This document shows, in pieces, positions 34,690-48,319 of a stretch of DNA of 64,000 nucleotides. The notes under the pieces are model-generated. The model was given only the letters and a program-made list of their open reading frames with translations. It searched no databases and was not told where the DNA came from. This DNA is from Nemophila menziesii (lineage: Eukaryota; Streptophyta; Magnoliopsida; Boraginales; Hydrophyllaceae): contig JARWIR010000043.1 in NCBI GenBank assembly GCA_029959085.1, forward strand, positions 2,418,001 to 2,482,000. The letters run 5' to 3'. The translations under genes were made by a program, and so were the position numbers. Position 1 is the first letter of the stretch. Each line of letters begins with the position of its first letter.

Positions 34690-35300
34690 AACCACCACTA
34701 TCTATTCTTTTTGTTACAAAGAAAATCCAATGGATCGTAGATTTCTAAGCTAGTCCATCAATGATCAAACTTGGGCTATACATCACCATTAGTGTCTTCA
34801 ATCCAATCCTGTCACGTGTAAGCAGTGCCGGCCCTTGGGTAAGGCCACCAAGGCGGCCGCTTTAGGCCCAATTTTTTTCTTTATAGAAAAGGGCCCCAAT
34901 TTTATCAAAATAATTGTTTTATAGTTATAAAAGGCCCAAAAAATTAATTTTACATTAGGTAACTAAGTATATTTTGGTTTCTAGGGCCGGCCCTGCGTGT
35001 AAGTATACTCCAAATCCCATATGGAGGGTCAGTATGTGAACAAAATGTCTTAGTATGAGCCAAGCCTAAGTGAGCCAACCTATCCGCACAAACATTCGCT
35101 TCTCTGTATATTCTCTTGATTGAAAAAGATCTATTCATTGCTAGAATTCTCCGAATCTTCTGAATCCATTCCGTTGCCGATCCTCTACCATTTACCACTT
35201 GGTCAACCATTTCAATTGTTTTCAGTGGATTCACTTCCACAACCACATCCTTAGTTTCTTCACCATTTTAAGCCCTCACACAATGCTATTAATTCTACAA
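34690..35300 (-). pseudogene. LINE-type RNase H fragment interrupted by an hAT MITE
   Basis: The minus strand encodes the second half of a plant RNase H-like domain: KTIEMVDQVVNGRGSATEWI, then SFSIKRIYREANVCADRLAH (about 35075-35150), a typical end of L1 or RVT_3 domains. A frameshift or stop separates it from an upstream IVELIALCEGLK stretch (about 35290-35260). The frame is then cut by the MITE at 34823-34995, and related sequence resumes on the other side. Dead fragment. Confidence 0.65.
34823..34995. mobile_element. hAT-type MITE, 173 bp
   Basis: The ends are CAGTGCCGGCCCTTGGG and the complement of CTAGGGCCGGCCCTG. Exact 8-bp target duplications CGTGTAAG lie at 34815-34822 and 34996-35003, the hAT signature. 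GGCCC-rich inner repeats surround an AT-rich centre. It is inserted into the RNase H fragment. Confidence 0.88.
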
Positions 35301-35785
35301 TCACGGGTAAGTTGTGGTCGATTTTCATTGTCACCCTAGCTTTTGATCCCCCTCCCGCACACCCCCTTCCCCCTCCCTATATTCTATGAAATTTTAAGAA
35401 TCTTCACTTGGTCACCCTTAACTTTTTGTAATTATTATTAGCCTTTGATTTATTTATTTGTATAAATTTTTTATTTGTATACATATTTTATTTGTATAAA
35501 TATTTTATTTATATCTATATTTTATTTTTTCTATGATTAAATATAGATTACTGTCGTATAATATAGAATTATATTATTAATTAATTTTAAAAAAAATTGT
35601 CAAGATAAAAACAAGGAGTTATCTAAAATTATTAAAATGATTAACAAAAAAATTATCATAAGTCATAAGCAAAAAATCCCTCTATTTGGATAAATCAAAA
35701 TTCCTTCTCGTGCATTTAGCTAGAGCGTCAGCTGTAGTGTTATATCTTCTTCCAAAATAGGCAACTTTCCAACAGGAAGACTAAC

Positions 35786-36050
35786 CTAACCTTTTTCTAA
35801 TTTCTGAAAGAATAGGTTTAAGACTCTAATGAAGTCCGATCGAGCCAGAATTCCTTGAACTAATTCAAGGTTATCAGAATACAACAAAAATCTCTGGCAA
35901 GATAGGTCTTTACAAAACCTCATAGCCATTAGTAAGGCCCAAGCTTCCCCTTCTATAACGCTATTGATCTTACATCTGAAATTAATATTCCTAGAAACAA
36001 TACCATCTTTATTAACTCTGATAGCCACAATATCAGCCGGTTCTCTATTC
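35786..36050 (-). pseudogene. Second RNase H fragment (LINE-type)
   Basis: The minus-strand frame contains IEGEAWALLMAMRFCKDL followed by FLLYSDNLELVQGI, the E and D motifs of RNase H, then a stop. It covers the same part of the domain that begins the neighbouring fragment, so it is an independent copy rather than the missing half. The intervening 35300-35785 has no recognised content beyond C-rich and AT-rich runs. Confidence 0.6.
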
Positions 36051-38049
36051 GTTAAAATAGTTGAATTTATATAAAATTTAATATAAAAATTTATATTACA
36101 TTTTTTGCATAATATAGGAAGTTATATTATACTTTTTGCATAATATAAGGAATGCAAGTTTTATATAGTTTAGGGACATATTGTGCAATTCACTTCCAAA
36201 AAATGTTCAAGGGTGCTATCCCCTCCCCCTTTCCCTACCCCTCTTCCCCTCCCTAAACAAAATTCCTGACTTTGCTCCTAAATTCAGGCTACCGTAAGCA
36301 GCAAGGTAATCTGTTCAGTCGACATAAAAGAAGATTGCACAAATAGTAGAGCGTTTCAGGTCAATTCAATTCTATCACATGTCGACGAACATTAATTTCA
36401 AGTCAGATACCATTGCAAAGATGGCTAGACGATGAGCCATGGAACAAAACATGCCTCTCAACACGACGCATATGGTAAAACTAGGGATCGGCTGATAACA
36501 ATATACAGGACGAGAGAATGCTTCACCTGCCAAAAAATATTTATTGTCTATATCGATTTATCTAAAATAGTAAATTGAAATTTATTTAATATATACATAA
36601 TCTATATGGATTAGAACAATAACCAATAAATATTACAGCCTTGTCCCATCATATCAAATTTTTCTTTACATTTAAATTTATAGTTTAAATTTATTTTGAT
36701 ATTGATCTAGCTTTTACATCTCATATTATCAAGTTGGATCTAGAATTTTAGATGGGGTAGAACTATTATATAGTATTTAGTAAAATTAGTGTATAAATTT
36801 TGAGTTGGGGAGGACTAATTTTTTAATTAAGAGGGTGTAATTTTGTTATTCATATTTTTACCTATTTTTTAAATAAATCGGGCTAAATTATACTACTATC
36901 TCATAGGTTGAGGCGGGTTGCAGCCTACCCTAACCTACCCCTAGATCCGTCCCTGTATATTATGAAAGAACAATATATAACCAATAATGTTAACTCAATT
37001 GGTCAAAAGCTTTTCACTTAGAGTAATGATACTCGTTATATTTTAGGTATCGTTATTTTATCACCTTTTAAATGTATGCCTACCAATAAATTAATTTTGT
37101 CCTACTTAATCTTTCTTTAGTTTTTGTTCAATATATATATATAAAAGTGATAAAAGAATGACATGAAATGGGATGACATTGTCATTACTCTTTTATTTAT
37201 TTTTCAAGGTATGAATAGAGGTGTAAAATTTGAATTTATCTTTAAACAGGATAATCTAGCTTTTATTTATCTCAAGAATATATACAGGAAAACATAAATA
37301 TGGTCGGACCTTAATGGGTGAAGTGACCGCCACAGGAACAAGATTTGAATCTTTCCTTAAATATAGATTATTTAATTCTGATTTATTTAAAAATATAAGA
37401 TATATATATTTATATAGGATTAATCATGATGCATGCAAGATGACTCAAATCATTCACATTAAAAAAATGTTTCAGTAGATAAGTAGAGACGCAAGTTAAT
37501 CCAAATTACATATATTAAAGAAAAAAAAAATGAACCAGAAAAAGAAAACTATTATGCTAGCAGCATCTTTTGGTGTCCTCCACTAATTTCCCGTATTTTC
37601 CTTTTTACATGGCATTCACCGTACCGCTTTTCATCACGGAAGAGCATAACTTAGTTATAGCCTTTATAAACGTTATATAACTTTAATTTCTTTTTTTAAA
37701 AATGTTCATTTTAAGAGCTTATCAATTTAATGTATCGGTTTGGATATTTTATAAATCTGTCTTGTATCGAAAACATGCATTACAACATACATGTCTCATC
37801 AGATGATTCTTCTCTCTATGCAAAATGTAAAAGCTACACACTTAGCTTTATAATTAGGTAAAAGTATTTACCTAAACTACACATATAGCATATAAAGAAG
37901 ACTAAAGGCTGCATGTAACTTTATATTAACAAACAAAGTTTTAAATCCAAATACCTATTAACGAAGTTTATTAGAAACTAACTAAAAACTTTTAAAACTA
38001 TCCTTCCTTTCCATTAAATTTAGAAATTAAAAACCTATCCTTTTCACCT
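36051..38049. other. AT-rich intergenic DNA
   Basis: No gene is supported. 36730-36960 has inverted-looking ends (TTGGATCTAGAATTTTAG and complement GACGGATCTAGGGGTAGG) that may be a small hAT-like MITE. No target duplication was found. Confidence 0.3.
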
Positions 38050-39205
38050 CTTTTTCTCTGCAGTTCGCCTGTATACAAGAAACCGATCGCTCCCATGCAC
38101 CAAAAAAACCATCCTCTTTCGATGTCACCTTTCCTTCGTTCCTACATGTCTCACTTTCCCTCCGATCACTCCAGTGTCACCTTCCCTCCTTTCCAGCAAA
38201 GCCACCGCCCTCCTGCACCAGAAAATCGCCTCTCTCCGGTCTCACCTTCCCTCCATTTATTCGGTATCACTTCCCCTCTGTTCCCAGCAAAGTCGCCGCC
38301 CTACTAATCCAGAAAACCGCCGTCGTGGACCAGATCTTGCCGGATCTCTTCAGATTTGGCAATTGTCCACCTTCTTCAGCACAAATCACAGCCGGATGCT
38401 GCCCCACCTTCTTCATCTGCACCACCATGAGCGTCACCCCTTTCATCAATCTCAAATCTATTTAATTCAGACCTCCAGTAACGTACCCCCTTTTTTGCAT
38501 TTTTAGGAGGTCTTCGCTCAAGCAAGCCATTTCTTCCGCTCGTCTGTACAAGATCTCGTCGTGAAGTTGAAAAACGCCGCCCACCTTCTCACCTCCCCAC
38601 CTCCATCTTTACCACCAGAAATTCGACGCCATTTGTCAAGATCACCACCAGGAAAATGCTCCTCTGTACAAGATAACCACCATTGACGAGTCCTAAAAGG
38701 TCACGCCTAAAAAAACCGTTCTCACGATGCCACCTCCACCACCATGAGCGCCGCCCCCTTCATTGATTTCAGATCTGTTAATTCAGATCTAGATCTGTTA
38801 ATGTATCTACTGTTTTGCATTTTCAGTGGGTATATACCCACTGTTTTGTAGTTTTTGTGGGTATATACCCGTTATTTTGCATTTTTTATGGGTATGGATC
38901 TTTATCATTGAGTTGGAATGGTATGGACCTTGACAAGGAAAAATGTATTGTAAAAGCAGTGAGTATATACTCTCGAATTATAGCACGAACCTTGGCAAAT
39001 AAAGGATATTGAACCTGAAAATTAAAACCAGATATTTTCAACAGGGACTTGTAATGTAATTAAATATAATAAAATAGTGGGTATATACCCCCAAAAATCT
39101 ATCCAGAAACAAGAAAAATCATAATTAGGCCTTTAAAAAACATAACATCTAACCACACCTTTAAAAATATCCTTTTAGAATTTGAGGCTAAAAACGTATA
39201 TTCCA
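38050..39205. mobile_element. Relative of the 61795-63334 MULE, degraded or partial
   Basis: It shares order and wording with the element at 61795-63334: a C-rich CACC/CCACC block (38090-38770), repeated GGGTATATACCC motifs (38820-38890, 39080), and a terminal AGGCCTTTAAAAAACATAAC .. TTTTAGAATTTGAGGC .. CGTATATTCC block. The left end and target duplication could not be found. Open frames in the C-rich block show no domain. Confidence 0.5.
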
Positions 39206-41819
39206 CTAGCGTAAAAGAAAGTACACATCATACAAACCAGTTAACCAGTTGAGTTAGTTTAACTGGTCAGGACTTTATTATGTTTTTTTAGCATTTAAAG
39301 GGGAGGTATTCTAAATATGGGTAACCTATTTCTAATTTACCTAAAAATAGAAATGTAGATACTTGCATATTTCTGGGGAATTAATCGTGCTGCGTACAAA
39401 CTTGTTCTTTTATTTTCTATTTTTATTGGAGTCACATGCCTTCAAAACAATGAAGCGCACCATGTGGATACAATTTACCATTCATTAATTTTTATCTCGG
39501 GAGTAAATAATTAATAGTATGGGTTTAAATTAATGAAAAAAATTATTGTGCAAAGAATTAAAATAATTAATATATTAAAAAATTTAAAGATTCCTGTATT
39601 AAAGAATTAAGTAACTCTTACTTTTTTTACATCGACTCGTTCATAAAGAATATATAATACCCCACACACAACTCGACACCCGCGACAGAGACAACGCACC
39701 GATACAAAACGAGTTGAGTCGTAACGTGAAATAGTTTGTTGGCCCCTTTACTAAGAAATGTATCAGGGTTATGCTGGTTATAAGGTGTCAAATACGTTGG
39801 TATCCTTATCAAGAAATGCGTCCAGGTTCATACTGATTATAAGGTGTCAAATATATTGGTCCCCTTGCAAAGGAAAGCATACATGTTCGTTCCTGGTGAT
39901 TAATTCATATAATGAGTGTAACCCCTCTCTTCATGAAGTGTAACTTCTCCTCTTTATGAGATCGTAACTCCCGGTGTTTAATGCATTTGTGGGGGTGTTT
40001 TTGGAGAATTCCCTTTGGTGGCAATATTTACCAAGCCTTCTCCTCTCATTTGATACACCACCAATGAAATCCTACAAGTTAGAATTGCAACGTAAGAAAT
40101 GAAATATTAGAGATTTTATTATGTTTTTGTGAGTGCACACATCTGATCGATGTAATGGGTCTCCGATGAGGATCGACTGGTGAAGAAATATTATAGAACC
40201 CCTCGCAATACTGGAAACCGTTCTTAAGGCAGTGATTTTGTCGCGCTATTACAATTACTTTGGCTTGTGGCATACTTATATTATGTATTTTATACTTGTT
40301 GTAAGTTGTAAAATCATAATATTAAATTTGGGTTTCAATCCATTATTTCCAACAATTTATGAACAACCCTAATGTTTGTTTTTGAACAATGGTTGTATAT
40401 GAATTTGACCGGAGAAGAAGGAGAAATCGGGGCGCTACTTGTCAAAGCGCTTTTCATGAAAACGGAGTCTGCCATGGGAACGTCAACGTAGTTATGCATC
40501 GACAACAAGATTTTTTCACGAGTCCAGGGAGGTGACCAATGAACGAATACTACCACTTGTGAAATTCAGCTGTGGTTGTAGTTCTCAAAATAGTAAAGGT
40601 TTTTCTACAAACTATTTTACACAAAATATTATATATCTTGCTACATGTGATGTTGTTTAGTTTCCCTAAATTATTTCTTATCAGATTTTTCTTCTAAGTT
40701 TAGTAGGATCAAAACTTGGTTTTTTTATTAGGGGGATAATGATAATTACATAGTATAATAAGTGTGACCGACGGTCCCTTTAACTTTAAACACTTTTAGT
40801 AAATATATGATTATATTATGAGTCTTTTAATATGTGGCATGACAATGTTTAATATTTTTTGTTGAAATTATTGAAGGGCTAAATGCATTAAAATTCATAT
40901 ATTAGCATTACGATAGTTTTATCAAATGTAAAAAATGCATAGAGAGAAAATCATGTTAAGGAACCTTAAAATTCGTGATCATTATGAGACCCCCATTAAA
41001 ATGTAATAACTAAAAGAATGAGTTGTCTTTTAATTTTGATGATAGTCATGTTAACACAATCAAGGTTTCCCATATGTTTGTGTGTGTGTATGGGGGGGGG
41101 TGAAGGGGAAAGAACTCTAATAAATCTGTTATGTGCTTAACATGTTAATACATAAGGTTTTAGTTAAAACATACGTATTATGGAAATGTATTTTACCTAC
41201 CTAAAATACTTAAGTATGTGGGATGTCCAACCCGTGGTCAAACCCTTATGCAATAGGACGAGCTTTTTTCCTATTTACAATTCCAGAATCATCAAGTTTG
41301 TTTCAAAATACCTATCATGTTCCAATGATAGTTTGATCATCGGATCTTTCAACAAGATTCCACACTTTGCTCATTTCAAATTGATTGAGCTCTTCATGCG
41401 TATCATTTATACAATGATCATCAAGTAATGCTTCCTTGATGTTTTCAGTTTCTAACTGAGACAAGAAATAATGGTGAGCACATAAGGAATTAAGAATAGA
41501 ACCTTTCGAGACCCCTTTATGTGCATCTCCAAGGAATAGATCTTTTGAGAGTCATTTAATATTCTTCAAACTTCTAGGAAACTCTAAGGACTTTAACACT
41601 TTTGTAACATTCTTTATTTTGATTTACTAAATGGATCTTGTGTAATGCAATTAAGTATAAGAAAAAAAGTTTATGAATAGAGTACGCCAGTCTCTTGATC
41701 TAAATCTGTTAAAAACCTAAACTGAATTAGATACTAGGCAGATAGGTTAAACCTCCTAATTAAGACCATGATCATGTATACCACATATCAACTTGTTTTG
41801 CAGAAAAAAGATATTATAT
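39206..41819. other. Intergenic DNA with a small tandem repeat
   Basis: 39740-39902 holds about 2.5 copies of a 60-bp unit (GGTTATAAGGTGTCAAATA at about 39775 and 39835). The short open frames at 40079-40273, 40335-40556 and 41180-41428 have no recognisable motif. A G9 run lies near 41092. No gene is supported. Confidence 0.35.
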
Positions 41820-41960
41820 GACATATTCTCTGTACTGGTGAGATAATATAAGTAAATTTCTATTCAATGGTTGGTTGGTTGATTGATCATTTATATTCAA
41901 AGTGAATTATATATAAGGGCTTTAAAGTTTAGTTTCTCCTAGGGTCTTCATGAGGTTAGG
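41820..41960 (+). repeat. Segmental duplication, copy A block 1
   Basis: GATAATATAAGTAAATTTCT .. TTGGTTGATTGATCA .. AAGTTTAGTTTCTCCTAGGG matches 47645-47785 in the same orientation. It is the first of three collinear blocks shared between 41.8-44.3 kb and 47.6-53.6 kb. Confidence 0.6.
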
Positions 41961-42419
41961 GACGATCCTGGAGGTGGCTCCCATCCAATTTCTGTAGCAC
42001 CTTATCGCGCACAACATTTAGTTTTACTAGCGACATTTGAAGACCAACTTGATATCCTTTTGTCACGATACAAAAGAGACACCCAGACCTGCAAGCGAGA
42101 CCAGTATTGTAGACTACTTAATTGAATAACTAAATTAATCTTGTGATAGTTGAGAATAGCCTACGATACCAAACACATTTACAAGTTCAAATATGCGTAA
42201 AAAATTGTGATAATTGTAGTACTTTTGGTGGATCATTTATTTAACAGATATGGAAAATAAGTAATGATATATACCACTAAAAGTAATATCACCAAAAAGA
42301 AATCATATAATCTTATTGGATATAAACTATCAATTTTTTATCAATATATTTTCAAATTTATATCCAATTAAACTATACTAAATTATTTCATAGTATTCTA
42401 ATAATATAATGTTAAATGA

Positions 42420-42660
42420 TATATATTCTTACTCATGAAAAATATATTCATAATCTAAAGAAACCATTTGTATTTCTTCTACTTGTTAACACAATAACTA
42501 AGGTACTAACTAATTATATGAATTATTACATTATCCAAGAAAAAAACTATGTAAATTATTATAAGTGAATTTGTTGAGGAATGTCGTCCCATGATTCTAA
42601 AGGCTAGCTATAGCTAGGAACATGGAAAAAAAACATCCTAAAAAAAAGGAGCAATAGCTA
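42420..42660 (+). repeat. Segmental duplication, copy A block 2
   Basis: TAATCTAAAGAAACCATTTG, GTTGAGGAATGTCGTCCCATG, CTAGGAACATGGAA and AGCAATAGCTATTTTAACA match 53110-53330 in order. Non-coding. Confidence 0.65.
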
Positions 42661-43273
42661 TTTTAACAACTACTGATTATATTATATAGTGTAAATTTTA
42701 AAAATATTTTTAGGCTAAATATGATATAGAATAAATTATTTAAAAGGTTCAAAATTATTACTCTTCACCCCTAATAAATTCAAAATTTGAATAATCGATA
42801 AGTTGTTTTTATATTTTTAATGAGTTACTTTTTTGTTTAATGAGTTATATGTACTTTTTTAATAGGATGTGCGTATTTATCAATAGGATAGGTTTATAGA
42901 TTTTTTTTTTGTCAATACGTTTATAGATCTTGTTAGACAATATTTTTTCTAGAACTGATCTTTAGGTTAAGCACCCTTAAAAATATTATTTTTAGACAAA
43001 ATATTTTAAAAAACATTATTTTTAGACAAAACATATTAAAAAATATTATTTTTAAATTATTTTATTAATTTATTAGATATTTTATAGATTTTAAGAGTGA
43101 TTTAGATTTTTTAATTAAATTATATTTTTATTCAGTTATATGACAAATTAAATTTTTATTTGAAATATCTAAATTATTTTTATAATTTATGAAATAACGA
43201 AATTAATGAAATAACTTACAAATATAATTTTGAATATATTTGACTTTAAAATAATACTTTTGAAATATATAGT
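42661..43273. other. AT-rich insertion within copy A
   Basis: This sequence is extremely AT-rich with short repeated words (AAATATTATTTTTAGACAAA). It has no counterpart in the other duplication copy and no gene. Confidence 0.35.
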
Positions 43274-43553
43274 CAGAGTCGGTCCTGAAGGGAGACCAAA
43301 GAGGTCATGGCTTTGGGCCCCGCCAATTCTTACAACTTTTAAGGCCCCTTAATGTATTCCACACATAATATATTGTTTTTTTATTTAAAAAAAGTCTAAT
43401 TTTGGCCCAACTTAAAACAAAAATACTAGTCTATATTTTTTATTTAAAAAATTTGTTTAATAAACTTAAGTTAAAAAAATCATATATAATACTTTTAAGG
43501 GGCCTATTTTTTAAAATTTGCTTGGGACCCTCAAAATGTCAGAATCAGACCTA
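43274..43553. mobile_element. hAT-like MITE, 280 bp
   Basis: The left end CAGAGTCGGTCCTGA is mirrored by the complement of the right end, TAGGTCTGATTCTGA. GGGCCCC/GGGGCC words lie inside both ends. The flanks are TATATAGT (43266-43273) and TATATAAT (43554-43561), 7 of 8 matching. It sits in the AT-rich gap of duplication copy A. Confidence 0.7.
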
Positions 43554-44034
43554 TATATAATTTAAAAGTATGGTTTTTTTGAACAATGTATAAAAATATT
43601 ATTCGGGCATACTCTTTTTGTTATGCAAAAATTTCTATTTGTATAGCTTTTCACATATATTACATAATAATTGTGTTCATTATTATAAAAATATCACATA
43701 TAAGGTGTCATGTCATTTTAAATATGTATTGGAATATAAATTTTAGTATTTTAATAAAAATAATAATAGAAAAAAATATCTTGAAATTTTAATTAAACAA
43801 TATATTTGAAATGTTATTTTTATAATCAGTTGGGGTTAACTCAACTAATCAAAGTTTTAGTTATCTATTTAGACAGTACATATTTGCGCCGTGTCAATGA
43901 TACTGAGTTCAAAAAATAACTTTCATAACAATATTTTTAATAAATAAACAAATGATGTGAAACAAAATTGTATATTTGGTATTTGCTCTATTATGATTTA
44001 TGAATATGCAATAATAACAAGGTTTAGTAATAAT

Positions 44035-44290
44035 TATCCTAGTTTGCATATGAGACAATATCAGCTGTGTAATAGTGTTCAGTGAAAAGAGACCATGGCT
44101 TATATTTTTATTTTATTTTTTTAATGCGCATGGATGGACACCTATTTAACCTCCATTCGTTCTCACACGGTTGGAATTCATCTCAGTATCTCACAATGCA
44201 TTTACATGTATTTCAATGATTGATCCGAATCACATTTATATATAATGAACATTTGTATGTATTAGGATAAGTTAATGAGGCAATTACCAA
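44035..44290 (+). repeat. Segmental duplication, copy A block 3
   Basis: TAGTTTGCATATGAGACAA, GTGTTCAG, ATGGCTTAT, ATGCGCATGGATGGACACC, TTAACCTCCATTCG and CTCACAATGCATTTAC match 53370-53640 in order and orientation. Confidence 0.65.
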
Positions 44291-44559
44291 CAATATTCGT
44301 ATGTAGTATAATAATATCTATAAAATCATATCTAATATAAATATAAATATATATATTCTTAAATTTTGTCACTCTCATTGAATTTTTTCTCTAAAAACTT
44401 TTTGTTGCTAAAATTGTCCAATTAAAATTTCCTGCAAAAGAATTCCAACCAAATTTTTCCCAATATATAAATTCATGTCAAATTTTTTCCACCAAAATAT
44501 TTTATGCCAAATTTTTCCAACCAAATTTTTCAAACACCTCTTCTCCTATACTGCCCAAG

Positions 44560-46700
44560 TTGTCTAATGAGTAGCCCCACTCAGTCATTTGGGTTGCTGA
44601 TAAGGTGATGGTTGTGTCCCCTGTGGCGTGACATAAAAACCTCACTCGGGAGATAGTCCTCGTGAGTGTACGAGTCGTTTCAAGTAATAAAGTAGTAAAT
44701 ATTATGTATCGTTCTCTATAGAGACTATGAAGTTAAGCTCATGTTTTTCTTATGTACTTAGGATATTAATTGAGTGATAACAGAATAAAATAGATGTTTT
44801 GAGGTTTTGTATTCAATAATTAAAATATAAGATAGGGATTAACATGAAATTTTATGATTTTAAGGTAATACTTATATCAAATGACAGGGACTAAAAAGTA
44901 ATTAAGTAATAATAATAATGATTGCTCAAGAATCACATGTAATCAGCACTAGACTATGACTTAGGCTTAATTTTGACTTAAGGGCGAATTGGTACTTTTG
45001 TGTTAATCAAGATTTTTTGTTCCACCTAAATCTCTTCCGAGTAGGTATGGGAAATTATCCGACTCTAAAGACCTCTTCCGAGTGACCCTAAAATACCATC
45101 TAATGGTTAAGTTCAAAAGTTCACGTGATTATCAAAATCGTTTTGAACTTTCGGTTCTAAACTAATTCAAAAGCTCATACATTATTTCCCTATTGTAACC
45201 CCCATCACTGGTGTTTTCCAAATTCTACACAACTATAAACGTGATCAAAGTAATTGAATTTGATATTTAACATAAATATATGATTAATATAAAATATTCA
45301 ATTAATTTAAACGTTAACATACCAAATTCAATAACATAATCCCATGTAATAGACTAGGGTTCACACCCAAAGCAATTCTCAAGATTAAATGGAACTAGTT
45401 CATACTAAAATAATGAAATACAAGTTTTGAAATATACTTGATAAGGACTAGAATGGAAAAATAGTAAGAACTGCCCTAGGAATGAAAGAATTTGATGGTT
45501 GGAAGTGATGAAATTACTTGTCTTGATTGACATAGCTAGATGATTAGCAGAACGTACTGTGAACACACCAAACCTAGTATAGTGCCCAAATCTAACTATC
45601 TATTTGCCATAAAGGTAAAGTGATTAAAGGAATTTATGAGATCATCTCCACCTTAGAGTCTGTGAAGAGTTTGCTTCAGCAATTCTATATTCCACTTGCA
45701 TTTATAAAAGTCAATAAGATCAGCTATCTTGGCTTCTGTCCAGTTGTGCCTCATTGGACTAAAGGGTTTAACACTTGAAGGCAATGGAATACATTTATCT
45801 CTCAAACCATTCACTTTTCTACCATCCATCACCATTCTGACTCTCGAGTTCGGTATTTTATTAGCTTCATAGATTCTCACGCTAGAATTAGATGGGTCTA
45901 TATTCTTAAATGGTGTCCTCTAAAACTTGAGATGGGAGAGAAGTGATGAATTGTACACAACCTGGCTCACAAAAATAAGACTCAATACTTTTTTTTACTA
46001 CTTACAAGAAATAGCCTTACTTCGAAATCATTGCCAAAGCTTCCAAATACCATTTCCTATCACCATTGACCTTGCGCATCCTTAGGTTTTTTCCTTTTTC
46101 AAAATAATTGTCGTGTAACTGATTTAGTCTTCAATTTATATTATATGACTTTGGGGGAAAATGGTCCAAGTGGTTCCACTTGGGTAGGTAGAAAATGGCC
46201 AAACAATGTTTTTGGTATTCTGCGCAAGCTTGGATCTTCATGGCAAAACTCGCATAACTTTGTAGATTGAACTCCGATTCATATAATGTTTCCTTTCACG
46301 CGATCTTGACTTAAAGATATATCATGGGTAGTTTGGTCTTGATCAGAATCCTCACTAATTAATTCTGGTTAATTTTTAAAATTGACGATGATATTTTGTC
46401 GGAACATGTACTTGACCATTTAAGGAGACTTTTTGGTTCATTTTTAACTTGGCTAGGTTTTTTCCTTGACTTTTTTACTTCTTATCTTTATCTCAGGGTC
46501 TCGTATCATCGATGTATCTAGGAGCTACACACTTAACCAAATCCTCTTAAATAGCTCTACAAACACATATATCCAAAATTAACTAAAACTCAAAACATGT
46601 CAAGTAAAGGGATAAATCTGAAATTAAATCTCACAACCCCCCAAAAAGATGTCTCGTGAGTCTCTATATTAATATAAAATATGAGACATCAAATGAGAAA
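44560..46700 (-). repeat. Divergent LTR-retroelement remnant
   Basis: This minus-strand sequence is related to the LTR family at 27987-29542: CCTCTTCCGAGTGACCC, ACTAGGGTTCACACCC, AATGGAACTAGTTCATACTA and a TATA-like CACGTTTATAGTTG (about 45225-45240). A polypurine-like TTTTTGGGGGGTTGTG on the minus strand lies near 46640. The open frame at 45653-45880 (minus) has no certain domain. Borders are not resolved. Confidence 0.4.
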
Positions 46701-47644
46701 ATTGAGAAGTTAGAAGACTAGTCCAGTGTTAAAGGGTAAAGGCCAATAATTTTTGCACACCCTGAGTCATTCAGATGCGAAATTCAATTTCTTAGTCGAG
46801 CATTTGAACATACAGTGGTGGTCTTTGGCTACACATCGTTTACCGTCGACACCGACAAATCCACTAGCTCAACATCTGCCACTACGAGGACTGTCCAACC
46901 TGATTTGGTCGATCATTTTCTTGGGCACTTCAACAAGATCATGGATAAGACCGGTCATGCCCGGTCCATGCCCTCCCAATCCTAAGGACCCACCCCATCC
47001 TTCTTCCACTGGTGACGATTGAGGCAAGACCGATGATGATGACGCTTGCGACATATAGTCTCTCTTGTTCATATTTGTATCATTGTGTTTAGACTTTTAT
47101 TATTTATGAATGATTTTTCAATATCCCAACTTCTATTTGATGATTATAATAAACTTATACGATTTGCGACTTATACATATATATACACACATGTTTTCTC
47201 ATTAAATTGCATTTGAAACAAATAAAAATTGCTTTAAAAGTAGGTAAAAATTGAAAACTGGTAAAGTTTATACAAAATTTTGCATGTTGCGTCTTTTAGT
47301 AAATTACTTTATAGCGACAACTAGTTAGTCGCTAAAACAATTTCCTTTATTTTATTAAATCTAACTATAGCAAGGACACCTTTTCGCCGAAGTGTAAGAA
47401 TATTAATTGCTAAAATATTTAAATATAGTCGCCAAAACACCTTAACATTGATCGACTACATCGAAAGTTGGTCGACATGTTATGCTATTACTGACCAATT
47501 TTCAGTGACCATGTATTGGCAACTAATGTTCGTCATTAAAGAGCAGAACATGACATAGCGATCAATCATCTTTATCGACCACACAAATGGTCGTCAAAGG
47601 GTGTTTACGTAGGAGTGTTTTGTGAAAAAAAAAAAAGAATTTAT
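46701..47644. other. Unassigned, with a CACTA-like stretch
   Basis: 46753-47072 is locally GC-rich with open frames on both strands but no domain. 47280-47620 carries ATAGCGACAACTAGTTAGTCGC, GTCGACATG and TTCGTCATTAAAG-type words resembling CACTA or MITE subterminal repeats. No element border is established. Confidence 0.35.
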
Positions 47645-47785
47645 GTGTCCTTTATTTATTACTATAAGATAATATAAGCAAATTTCTATTTAATGGTCGT
47701 TTGGTTGATCAATTGGATTTAAAGTGATTTATACATACATATTTTAAGTTTTAGCTTCTCCTAAGGTTCCAAAAGGTTACGGGTT
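47645..47785 (+). repeat. Segmental duplication, copy B block 1
   Basis: Counterpart of 41820-41960. In this copy the next shared block is displaced to 53110, so 47786-53109 represents sequence inserted or gained here, including the LTR and solo LTR described below. Confidence 0.6.
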
Positions 47786-48319
47786 GACTTTGATATCAAT
47801 TTGTCAGGCTCCAAATGCATACACATATTAGCGAGAAGTTAGTATAAATTATAAGTGGGGTTTGGGATTATAAGCATGCTTTTTTTTTTCTTATGATAAT
47901 TTTTAGTTTGAGAAAAGATTAGGGGTGAATATTTAAACTCGAGGTGAGATAAGGGGGGACGAGGGTTTGTTTTTCCGACAGATTTATCGTATTAACTATC
48001 TTGGAATATTTGAAAAGAAACCTAGATAAATATTTTCATAAGTCTAAAATACTGGTCGTGTTTATAAGTCTAAACATGCGTAGGGCAGAGCAAGATAAAA
48101 CTCAACCCAAAATTAAAGACCAACCCGAGTAAAACTAACCCAAAAAGTATGTTTTTTAAGCTTAGTTTATAATTAGGGTCGGACAAGATAATAAAAAACT
48201 CAAACCGTAATCAAATATGACGGGTTAAATTTATTGGATAATGGACACAACATTAACCCGGTTACCCGAACAAACAATTTATAAGCCACTTCTCTCACAT
48301 TTTAAGCTTAAAATATAAT

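Noticed and set aside
46753..47072. GC-rich open frames on both strands
   Set aside because: No recognisable domain and no splice context; not strong enough for a gene call.
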